This document shows positions 52,267 to 61,822 of a stretch of DNA of 64,000 nt, piece by piece (the stretch's first letter is position 1; every line of letters starts with the position of its first letter). Origin of the DNA: Stentor coeruleus (Eukaryota > Ciliophora > Heterotrichea > Heterotrichida > Stentoridae); NCBI GenBank assembly GCA_001970955.1, contig MPUH01000166.1, positions 1-64,000 of the forward strand. Reading direction: 5' to 3'. Below the pieces are notes generated by a model. It saw only the letters and a list, made by a program, of their open reading frames with translations, was not told where the DNA came from and ran no database searches. Both the position numbers and the translations under genes were made by a program.

Positions 52267-53048
52267 TAGAGATAGATTTTATTTGTAGGATTTTTTGCCT
52301 TTGAGGAGGAGGGGTTTTGAGGGGGTTTTAGATTGGCAGATTTTGTTGTGGTTAAGGATTTTATATATGGTTTAGATTATTTTTGAAAAAATTTAACACA
52401 AATGTGGGATTCTAGTTTGAGTTTTAATGAAGGTTGATTATAATTTTATATAATCAATGACAAATATAAAAATTACAAATTCTTAATTTACTGTGTTACA
52501 ATGTTTGACAGATTATGCCGAAAATATGCAATTTTTAATCTTACTCTCTTTTAAATAAAATGTCATTTTGCCTATAAAAAATCTTTAGTCTTCACTAAGC
52601 TTCGTAAATTATAAAACAATCCAAGCAATTTGATATAAAAATTAAGCAACTAATTCTATAAACCTTATTTACAAGTTAAATATTCTCATAAAACGTATTG
52701 ATAAAAAAAAACTAATTACTTATAAAATAATCTTAGCTCAACACAAATACTACTTCTCTAAACCATAAATACTAAAATAACACATCATCCCTAATCTACT
52801 CCAACAAATACCCAAAAAAAAAATCTAATAAACCCTAAAAAACGGGCAAAAGCACTCCCTTAAAAATGAAAAATTCCAAAAAACGCATTTCAAACTTCTT
52901 CCACCTCAAAAAACTCACTATTTCTAACTAAAACCTTCCACTTTAATCCTCTAAACCAAAATAGTCTTTTTTTATCTCTAAAATAATCAAAATTTATATT
53001 TTATAATCAAAAAACCATTTAAAAATAGTTAATAATAGTAAAAACATA
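52267..53048. other. intergenic, no gene seen
   Basis: G/T-rich to about 52440, then AT-rich and A/C-rich up to the copine start. Confidence 0.5.
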
Positions 53049-54992
53049 ATGGGCAGTGCAATGTGTGGCAAAAAAATACAAAATGAAGCCGAGCTGCCAA
53101 CACCCAGTTCAAGGCTTATAACCCCTATTCCCCCTGAAAACCCTGAACCAATATTGTTTTTTGATAAAAAATCAGAACATGAAATGCTGACCCTTGTAGA
53201 AATCTCAATAAAATGTTCAGGTCTTATAACAGAAAACAGGTTTCAGCTTTTAAACCCTGTCGTGCATGTTCTTGTCGAAGAAAACGGGGAGTTTGTTAAG
53301 CGAGCTGATACAGAGACGCTGTTTAAAACACTTAATCCTGTGTTTAGTACAAAAGTAAAATTTGTATACAGCCTCGGCCTTGCATCTAAACTTAAATTCG
53401 AAGTCTATGATTATCAAGTCAAGTCTAAAACCAAAGAACATATCGGTAGTTGTATATTCTCCCTACATGAAATATCAGTAAAAACCTCTCTAGTCAGTAA
53501 AGAACTTTATCACAATGGTAAAAAAGTTGGATATTTCGGTCTTATAGCCAAAGAACTAAACATGCTCTACGACACAATCACAATGCAATGGGAATTTATC
53601 CCAGATTCCCTTCAAGGCTATTGTATTTTACGTCTAGCTCGTGATGATCTCGACTCTTCCTTTATTATTTTCCAAACCGAAGCTCGAGAAACTCCATATA
53701 GTATTTTCTAAATAGAATGGGAAGAGTTTACAATTTCTGTCAATCGTTTATGTAAAGGTGATGAAATTAAAGATATAACAGTTGAAGTTGTACGTTTAGA
53801 AGGCTTTGAAGAAGTTATTTTCACAAACCGTTTCAATTTACAAACTTTAAAATCATCAAATGGGTATATATGTGAGTCAACAAGTTACCCAGGTAAACTA
53901 GGTTTATCAAAATTCAATTATGTCCAAAAACCTTCTTTTCTTCAATATATACATTCAGGATATGAAATATCAACAATATATGCAATAGATTTCTCATGTA
54001 GTCAGGGTCATGATTCAAAACTAGAGAATAATCAATATATGAAAACTTTGACTGAAATCCAAAGCGCTTTGCAGTATTACACTTTAGACCCTTTGTTTTT
54101 AGTTTTTGGTATAGGTGGGTTGTTTACTAATATGAATAAAGTGTCGAATTTCTTTGCTATTACAGGGAATATTTTCCAACCTGGGGTACTTAATGTGAAT
54201 ATGGCATTAGATTATTATAGATCAACTAGTCTTAATGTTATCCCAGCTAATGTGCCAAGACATTCAGAACTTATAAGGAATATATACAAACAGATTAAAT
54301 TCGAAATTAAAGAAGCTCATAGGTATTATATGCTAACTATTTTATGTGGAGAAGATACAATTGACCCGTCTGAATTAAAAACGGCTTTAGAATGTTTGAT
54401 TGAATACCCAGTAACTATAATTTTCATAGGGATTCTAACTGAAAGTCGTAGTTATGATAACCTTCAACAACTTGCTTTAGAAATATCCTCATCAGCACGA
54501 AGGGAATTCGTGATTTTCGCCCCTTATAATGAATATATGAAATCACTTAATGACCTTTCTAAACACCTTTTAAATTATTGCCTTACACACAATTTCCCAT
54601 TAAAAATCAGACCACCTGGGCCTAGAAGTGTAAGAAGTAATACTGTTAGTAATAAAATCCTTGTTGAAAGGATTAAAATAAGAAACTCTTATTATTTAAA
54701 ATGCAAACAAGAATTCACTGAGCATTTGTTTAAAATCGGTTTAAGTAAAGAAAAAGTTGAAGAAATCACACAGAAAGGAGTACCGTATTTTTTTGAAGAC
54801 TCTGATATATCATCACCTTTAGATTTACCACCTTTTAGGTCTAAGACTATGGTTGTGAAGAGTAAACCTTCGAATTTTTCATGTGCCAGTTGCAAAAAAG
54901 TTGTCGCGAGGTTTGCGAAATCACCTTGTGGATGTGAAAATGTTTGTAATGCTTGTGTGGGAAATTATAAGTGTTTACAGTGTGGGAGTTAG
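53049..54992 (+). CDS. copine fused to a C-terminal RING-like domain, one 15-nt intron
   Basis: The spliced protein is 642 residues. The N-terminus MGSAMCGKK fits myristoylation plus palmitoylation. C2A follows at about 45-160 (LVEISIKCSGLITENRFQLL...), with few acidic calcium ligands (LLNP for the usual SDP). C2B is at about 190-290, then the copine A (vWA-like) domain with FLQYIHSGYEISTIYAIDFS and a DFSCS MIDAS. The last 40 residues form a cIAP-like RING: CASCKK...KSPCGCENVCNACV...CLQC, with Cys where His is usual. A 15-nt intron (53701-53715) removes a stop in C2B. Copine plus RING suggests a membrane-targeted E3 ligase, like plant RGLG but with both C2 domains kept. Confidence 0.88.
53701..53715 (+). 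other. 15-nt intron
   Basis: GTATTTTCTAAATAG in the copine gene. Splicing joins TPY to KWEEFTISVNRL, restoring C2B. Position 10 is A. Confidence 0.92.
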
Positions 54993-55086
54993 GTAGTAAG
55001 AGTGAGGATTAAAATGTTTGTAATGCTTGTGTGGGAAATTATAAGTGTTTACAGTGTGGGAGTTAGGTAGTAAGAGTGAGGATTAA
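54937..55086. repeat. 74-bp tandem duplication at the copine 3' end
   Basis: A 74-bp unit including the last copine codons and stop is repeated directly with no N. It does not change the protein. It is adjacent to a gap duplication, so it may be an assembly effect. Confidence 0.75.
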
Positions 55087-55290
55087 GGTAATTTATATAA
55101 TTTTTATGAGGTTTTTTGGGTTATTTTTATGATAAGAATAGGGTAAAAATTTTTTTTCAAGAGAAAATCGTGATTTTGAGTTATAAAAAGNAAGGTAATT
55201 TATATAATTTTTATGAGGTTTTTTGGGTTATTTTTATGATAAGAATAGGGTAAAATTTTCAAGAGAAAATCGTGATTTTAAGTTATAAAA
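55085..55290. repeat. ~100-bp duplication around N 55191
   Basis: 55085-55190 and 55192-55290 match apart from a short T-run length difference. Confidence 0.82.
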
Positions 55291-55359
55291 AATATTAGAA
55301 TATATTAATTATACGAATTTTATAAACAAACTATTCTATGATTATCTATATATCTAACT

Positions 55360-56337
55360 CTATTCAAATCTATTGTAATAAAACCCACTCAAATTCTTAA
55401 AAGCTTTTGGGCTGCCCATAAAACTCACAGATTTTTGTTGTTTTTTTACAATAGCATTCCCTGGTTCTAAAAATCTTAAACATGGCGAACTGATGTTTTT
55501 AACAGACAAATTCTTCCAATCAACATCACTAAGCCAAGGATGATTAATCAATTCTTTTATCCCTTCACACCCAAGTCTCTTAGAAGAATTCTTAATAAGC
55601 ATTTTCATGACAAAATCTACTGCATCATTACTGTAATTATATGGATTTCTAACAACCAGTTTTTCATTAATATAACTTCCCATCAAATCATCCCTAGTAT
55701 TCCCACTAAAAGGTCTTCTACCTTCCATAATCTCAAACATTATGACCCCAAGTGAGAAATAATCTGATGTCAAATTATAAGGCTGCCCATACAAAACCTC
55801 AGGAGCTAAATACCATATCGTCCCAGATTTGCTTATTTTCATCCTTGATGATAGTTTTTGTGATATGCCAAAATCAGTCAGACATAAAAAACCTTTTGAA
55901 TCAAAGACAAAATTCTCAGGTTTAACATCATGATGGATAATCCCTTTGCTGTGTAAACTAGTAAAAGCTTGGATTGCACATGAAATTATGAATTTACATG
56001 ATTTTTCTTCAATTATTGGATTTTTTTTCATAAAATATCGAAGATCACCTAATTCTAGAAAGTCCATTACTAGGAAAAGACTTGTGGATGTTTGAAATGC
56101 GTAATATAAGTTTGCTATAAATGGACTGTATATTTGTGGAAGGATATTTCGTTCACTTTGGTCTAGAAATTCCCCTGTGTTGTTTATCATTTTTTGTTTT
56201 GGGATTTCTTTTATCGCGTAAATTTTTTTTGATCGGTTGTGAATTGATTTGTAGACTGAGCCAAATTTACCCTCGCCGAGGAGATTCAGTAATGTGAAGT
56301 TATCGAGCGATACTGTATTGGAGTGTATTGCACCCAT
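55360..56337 (-). CDS. STK32/YANK-like protein kinase with HHD catalytic loop
   Basis: A 325-residue kinase with N-terminal MGAIHS, a myristoylation signal also seen in STK32. Kinase motifs: GEGKFGSVY (21-29), AIKEI (Lys43), HHDVKPEN (135-142), DFG (155-157) and APE (178-180). The flow FLVMDFLELGDLRYFMKKNP matches YANK kinases (VVDLLLGGDLRYHLQQN). The catalytic loop is HHD in place of HRD: the Arg that contacts the phosphorylated activation loop is replaced, which suggests activation-loop-independent activity. The catalytic Asp (137) and Lys (139) are kept. Confidence 0.83.
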   Translation of the reverse strand: MGAIHSNTVSLDNFTLLNLLGEGKFGSVYKSIHNRSKKIYAIKEIPKQKMINNTGEFLDQSERNILPQIYSPFIANLYYAFQTSTSLFLVMDFLELGDLRYFMKKNPIIEEKSCKFIISCAIQAFTSLHSKGIIHHDVKPENFVFDSKGFLCLTDFGISQKLSSRMKISKSGTIWYLAPEVLYGQPYNLTSDYFSLGVIMFEIMEGRRPFSGNTRDDLMGSYINEKLVVRNPYNYSNDAVDFVMKMLIKNSSKRLGCEGIKELINHPWLSDVDWKNLSVKNISSPCLRFLEPGNAIVKKQQKSVSFMGSPKAFKNLSGFYYNRFE

Positions 56338-57355
56338 TTCATATGTTTGTAATGTTTATTAGATGGATGAGAATGATTTTGGAAAATGGTGTGAATAGTG
56401 GTTAGATTAGAATTGGGAATTATTTGAAAATCGGCAAGTCCGATTGAGAATATCAGGTGAATTCATAGTGAAATTATCTGTTTTTTTTTATAATCACTCG
56501 GCTTTATTGTTTCTTTTTAATTTTTGCTTAGAAATTTTACTATTTTAGGTTTACTGATAATTTGATTTTTTTTCTGATAGCAGAGGAAAATATTTTTAAT
56601 GCTTGCAAGGAAATTGTTAAAGGGAAATATAAACAGAAACATGAATTAGAGTAAATATTTCCTTAAGCAAAAAAATATAAAAGCTCATGATTTGTGTAAA
56701 AATAATGTTTATTTATATCAAGTCTTAAATATAATAAATTTCTTATAAGATTTCTGCTCAGTAAAAAATAAAATATAAACTTTGTAGTCTTTGAAAACAA
56801 AATTGTTATTAAATTTGTATATTTTTCATGGTTTAGACTTAGATATAGAATACTTTGTATATAAAAAACATTTGGCTTATTTAATTAATTTTAGAATTTG
56901 TGCAAAAAATGATCAAATCTCTGATATAAGCTTTGCAGTTTTTGAATTTGAAGCACATCTTTGAATCTTTTGTGCATTACTTAAGTCTTCCATGAAAGCT
57001 AAAATATGGTAGATTCTTATATTTCAAAGTTTATTCAAATGTATTAGTCTAAGTTGATAAAATATATTATTTGCCAAAAAAGCAATACCTACTTTTCCCC
57101 TGCTAAAAATCACATCTTCTTTCTAAAAAGCCAATTTAATCATAAAACTTACTATATTCCAAAAAAAAACCTTTCCCATTACATCTTAAATACAAATTTT
57201 CATATCAACACACATAAAAAAATCCACAAACTCCTCTCATTAATCCTATAAACTAACCAAAAATCCTCAATCCTCATTCCCTTAAACCATATTCCCATCA
57301 ATACCTTTCCCCATCAAAAACCTCACTTTATCATTATAACATTTAAACTAGACAA
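56338..57355. other. intergenic, no gene seen
   Basis: About 1 kb of AT-rich DNA. A small Lys/Asn/His-rich open stretch near 57054-57251 is not protein-like. Confidence 0.5.
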
Positions 57356-58074
57356 TTAATTCCCTTGGACTCTAACTAGCCCATAAGCCTTACAAGTTCT
57401 CTCCAAAGCCTTAACTTCCGTATGGAAAAAATACTCATATCCTTTCGGTTGAGTCTTTTCCAAAACTACTTCGTCGTTTCGCTAATCACAATCTTCCAAG
57501 GTATCCCATTACTTTCCATCTGATTAGTAATTAACACATCAGGACCATAAATATCATACCTAGCAATACTAGTCCCCATAATTCCTCCAATAACTTCTCC
57601 AGTATGTAAACCAATCCTCATATTCAATTCCTTATCTTCCTTTCTTACTTCTTCAATAATTTCAATCATAGAATATGCGAATTTTATCATATTTTCACAT
57701 TCTTCAAAAGGATTTCTCATCCCACTTCTATATCCAATAGCAACATAATAATCCCCTATAGTATGAACTTTATATACTTTATTTTTCACACTACTTTCAT
57801 CAAATTTTGTAAAAAGCATTGAAAGTATATTTATAATCTCTTCAGCATCACGACCACTTGACCAAGGTATAAAGCTAACAATATCAGCATAGATTACAAG
57901 GTGAATTGTAAAAAAATATTCAGTGACTGTGTTTTTTTCTTCTAAATGCTTGAAAATATGTTCAGGGATCATTTGAGTAAGTAAACCTTCGATTTTTTCT
58001 AGATTTTTATGTGCTTTTGATGTTAGCAATATATTCACTTCAAAGCTTTGAGGATTATTTAGTAGATTATTCAC
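57356..58074 (-). pseudogene. class III nucleotide cyclase C1-type domain, truncated and frameshifted
   Basis: The minus strand encodes a cyclase domain. Metal-binding Asps sit in VIYADIVSFIPWSS and HTIGDYYVAI; IGLHTGEVIGGIMG and YDIYGPDVLITNQMESNG follow. The Asn and Arg expected at the substrate end of C2 domains are replaced by L and Q, exactly as in C1 domains of two-domain cyclases, so it needs a C2 partner that is not here. The frame ends after VISETTK, but one base away the sequence continues as DEVVLEKTQPKGYEYFFHTE and on to a TAA at 57356-57358, so a one-base loss is likely. There is no start, membrane domain or C2, so it is probably a remnant. Confidence 0.7.
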
Positions 58075-58812
58075 CAGTTTTTATAGATGATGCTAATGAT
58101 ATGATAATTAGTTATGGAATTGTGAATTTGGATACTATCAATAATATGTTTGAAATAGTTGCCGAAAATATTAATCTGATTAGCAACTTGACTATTATGG
58201 ATGCTTTTGATCAACTAATTAACTCAATAAGTAAACTTTATACTTATTATAAACTTCCTGATTCTTCAATAATATATTTAGAAGTTAATGATACTTGTTA
58301 ATAAGAGATAAGTAACTTTCTAATGTTTCCAAAAATTATCATCTAGGCTTTTCTGATAAATGGATAATTTTTATTGGAGATTTTAATGTAGACCCCAAAA
58401 ATATTACTAATATAATTGTAACAGTTTATTCACAACCTAAATATATATCCAATACAATAAACGTAAATTTTAAAAACGAAATTTTGATAGAGAAAAACTT
58501 GTGATGTATGATGAAGTTGATTTAGATATAGAAAATTTATCAGTTTGGTAACACTTGAAATTCTAAAATGGAACTATCGATTGCTATTAATGATAAACAA
58601 TAGAATTTAAAATATACAAAGTGGAAGATATACTCTTATTCAAACGTCAGCTAATAAATCCAATTTCGAAATAAATTATAATGCTGTTATATAAAAAGCT
58701 TAGAAATTGTTATTTTTAGTAATTATAAATTTTCTTTTACTACTTAGTCTAGTGAAAAATAGCGATAAATTGATGATACCAGATTTACAAAAATATTCAA
58801 TATATGAATGAA
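58011..58812 (+). pseudogene. decayed ectodomain plus membrane segment, unidentified
   Basis: The + strand reads protein-like in pieces: FIDDANDMIISYGIVNLDTI, NNMFEIVAENINLISNLTIM, then after stops and a shift HLGFSDKWIIFIGDFNVDPK. Near the end a hydrophobic run (LLFLVIINFLLLLSLV) precedes KNSDKLMIPDLQKYSIYE and a stop. This looks like the remains of an extracellular/REJ-like stalk plus membrane segment. It starts exactly where the opposite-strand cyclase fragment ends, suggesting a rearrangement joined the two. Confidence 0.35.
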
Positions 58813-59139
58813 CTATTTCTATATTCATAATAATAACTACATTATTTTAGCTTAAATACAGCATTTCTAACAAACTCATATATTTTTTTATCAAGCTTAA
58901 TATATTTTTGTAAAATGTTATAATTTGCAGCCTCTTTTCACATTATTTTCTATACAAAGCATATTCTAAATATTTTTCTTTCAATTATAATCTATAAATT
59001 TAATATACAAACAGCTTACAAAAAAACTAATTTCCAACTTTCCTCATTCATTATCTTAAAAATCATCCTTAGATTTATTATCAAAACAACATTTCTTTAA
59101 TATTTATATAAAATTTCTTAATAATAATACCAACTTAGC
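58813..59139. other. intergenic leader of the SCOT gene
   Basis: AT-rich, A/C-leaning leader; no gene or box is seen. Confidence 0.45.
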
Positions 59140-60597
59140 ATGCTAAAATTAGTAATGCGAAATCTGAGCAAGGTTTTCCCAAGTTCAGAAGCCGCAGTTG
59201 CAGATATAAAAAGTAGTTCAACTTTAATTATAGGAGGATTTGGTGTATGTGGAGTGCCTGAGAATTTATTAAAAGCTATAAGAAAAAAAGGAATACAAGA
59301 TTTAAACATATATACAAACTTATCTGGGACAAATACATATGGTCCTGGACTTCTTGTAGGGGCTAAAATGGTTAGTAATTTTCATGCATCTTATGTTGGG
59401 GCAAATGAAGAGTTAGAAAGACAATACTTGAATGGAGAAATCGAATTAGAACTTATTCCTCAAGGAACTCTTATAGAGAAATTTAGAGCAGGAACTCTTG
59501 GAATACATGCTTTTTACACACCAACTGGAGCAGGTAGTTTAGTTGAGGAAGGTGGTTTCCCAATGAAATATTCAAGAGGAGGGAAAAATATAGAGAAATA
59601 CTCAGAACCTAAAAAAAGCATCGTAAAAAATGGGAAAAAATATATACTTGAAGAAGCAGTTACTGGGGATGTAGGGATAATAAAAGCTTGGAAAGGTGAC
59701 ACTTTTGGCAATCTGATATATAGGAAAACTGCAAGAAATTCCAATGCAGATATAGCTGGGGCTTCAAAAATTACTATAGCTGAAGTAGAAGAGCTTGTTC
59801 CTGTTGGGAGTTTGGATCCTGATCATATCCATACGCCTGGGGCTTTAATAACTAGAATTGTTAAAGGAGAACATTATGAAAAACCTATTGGAGTACTGAC
59901 ACTTAATACAGGTCAAAATTTAAAAATTCCTGGAACTCCTGAACAAATAAAGCGAAAACTAAGGATCACAAAGAGAGCAGCAAAAGAAATTAAAGATGGA
60001 ATGTATGTCAATTTAGGGATAGGTATGCCAACACTAATTCCAAACTTTATCGACAAAAATATAAATATAGTGATTCATGGAGAAAATGGTATTCTTGGCA
60101 TAGGTCCTTATCCTTTAGAAGGTCAACAAGATCCGGATCTTACAAATGCAGGGAAAGAAACAATTACAATGATTCCAGGTGCATCATCATTTGCAAGCAG
60201 TACTAGTTTTGGTATAATCAGAGGTAATCATCTTGATTTAACTATACTTGGAGGTCTTCAAGTATCAGAAAATGCAGATTTAGCTAATTGGGTAGTTCCT
60301 GGGAAAATGGTTAAAGGTATGGGTGGAGCTATGGATTTGGTTAGTAGTAAAACAAAATGTGTTGTTTGCATGGAACATATAGCTAAAGGTACTAGTAAAG
60401 TTGTTAAAAAATGCACTTTACCTCTTACTGGTAAAAATATAGTTAAACTTCTAATAACAGATTTAGGGGTTTTTGAGTTTACAGAAACAAGTGAAATGAG
60501 GTTAATTGAGATAGCTGAAGGGACTAGCTTAGATTTTATAAAAGAGAAAACAGAAGCGAGTTTTTCAATTGCTACAGACTTGAAAAAAATGCTTTAA
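59140..60597 (+). CDS. OXCT1: succinyl-CoA:3-ketoacid CoA transferase (SCOT)
   Basis: The 485-residue protein is collinear with mitochondrial SCOT: a short basic, hydrophobic N-terminus (MLKLVMRNLSKVFP, likely targeting peptide). Domain 1 has GGFGVCGVPENLL (32-44) and the phrase TPTGAGSLVEEGGFPMKYSR. Domain 2 has GIGMPTLIPNF and the catalytic glutamate in HGENGILGIG (Glu315). The enzyme activates acetoacetate with succinyl-CoA for ketone-body oxidation in mitochondria. All core motifs are intact and length is close to the 520-residue human protein. The 3' end is duplicated after an N. Confidence 0.95.
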   Translation: MLKLVMRNLSKVFPSSEAAVADIKSSSTLIIGGFGVCGVPENLLKAIRKKGIQDLNIYTNLSGTNTYGPGLLVGAKMVSNFHASYVGANEELERQYLNGEIELELIPQGTLIEKFRAGTLGIHAFYTPTGAGSLVEEGGFPMKYSRGGKNIEKYSEPKKSIVKNGKKYILEEAVTGDVGIIKAWKGDTFGNLIYRKTARNSNADIAGASKITIAEVEELVPVGSLDPDHIHTPGALITRIVKGEHYEKPIGVLTLNTGQNLKIPGTPEQIKRKLRITKRAAKEIKDGMYVNLGIGMPTLIPNFIDKNINIVIHGENGILGIGPYPLEGQQDPDLTNAGKETITMIPGASSFASSTSFGIIRGNHLDLTILGGLQVSENADLANWVVPGKMVKGMGGAMDLVSSKTKCVVCMEHIAKGTSKVVKKCTLPLTGKNIVKLLITDLGVFEFTETSEMRLIEIAEGTSLDFIKEKTEASFSIATDLKKML

Positions 60598-60673
60598 TTT
60601 AGNATTTTATAAAAGAGAAAACAGAAGCGAGTTTTTCAATTGCTACAGACTTGAAAAAAATGCTTTAATTTAG
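60533..60673. repeat. 70-bp duplication around N 60603
   Basis: 60533-60602 (the SCOT C-terminal codons and stop) and 60604-60673 are identical. The second copy is not part of a gene. Confidence 0.88.
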
Positions 60674-60833
60674 CTTTTAAATGTTAATTATTCCTTGGTT
60701 TGTGTATAAACTGCTGAGCTAGGATTTATAATAAAACAGCTTAAGCATTTGGTNGCTTTTAAATGTTAATTATTCCTTGGTTTGTGTATAAACTGCTGAG
60801 CTAGGATTTATAATAAAAAGTTTAAGCATTTGG
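60673..60833. repeat. ~80-bp duplication around N 60754
   Basis: 60673-60753 and 60755-60833 match apart from a 3-base difference (aaaacagctt against aaaagtt). Confidence 0.85.
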
Positions 60834-61822
60834 CATGCATATGCAATACTTATAAATTTAATCAAATATGTCTAAAAAAACTTTTAATATGAACACAAAC
60901 ATTTTTATTTATGATTTCGTCATGCTTAAAATGAATTAACTAATTGAAAACAAGTTTAAGTCTTTAGAGATAAAAACCCTATATACCAATCTTTAAAATC
61001 CTTATTAAAAATGGTCCTCTTTTTGATGAATTTTATTTCATAAGATTATATATAATTTTTATTTATCATCTATAATCGATAAGCCTTTTATTATAAATCC
61101 TTGAGCTCCATGCTAAGAAAAGTATGCAAATCTTTCTACTTTGAATTCTAAAATTTTATTTTTTTAGTATATTGAAAATAACTCAACAAACTCCTGTAAA
61201 ATTTTCATATCTTAAAAATGTTTTATATAAATATCAAAAAAATTCCCCATATCTTCGGATGTTTTCCAGAAAAATTTAATTTTTTTTTTAGTTTATGATA
61301 AGTATTTGACTATCTTATCCATCTAAAGTAATGCCCCTAAATTAATTCTAATCAGCGATACTAAACGCTTTGAAAATATAAATTTTAAGGATTTAGTATT
61401 TAAAATACAAATATTGAATGGTATAAACCTTATAATCAACAACATAACTTAATTATGTGTTTAGTATTTTCCAGATTTTGGTAGTAAAAGGCCAATATTT
61501 TTAATTTTCCACTAAATTTCAGAAGTTATATTAAAATATCCTAGAGGCTGTCGAAAGGCCAGAATCAGGTATAAAATACTATACGAAATTTTAACATTTT
61601 AATAGAATTCCTTTTGATTTACAAATACAATTACCTAAGCCCAATTCTTAAATTATAATCATATTGTCACACTTCAATAAAAACCCCATTATATAATATA
61701 ACTCCATATAAAACCATATTTCAAGTGTATTTTTCCATACTAAATCCTCTTCTTCCTATTTCTTTCAAATTTCTCCCAATAACTTAAAATCATGAATCTA
61801 GAATTAAATTCATCCTATAAAT
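60834..61822. other. intergenic, no gene seen
   Basis: AT-rich. A small self-complementary patch (ggctgtcgaaaggcc near 61548) is noted but not interpretable. Confidence 0.5.

Noticed and set aside
57054-57251. 65-codon Lys/Asn/His-rich open frame
   Set aside because: Composition simply mirrors the A/C-rich spacer.
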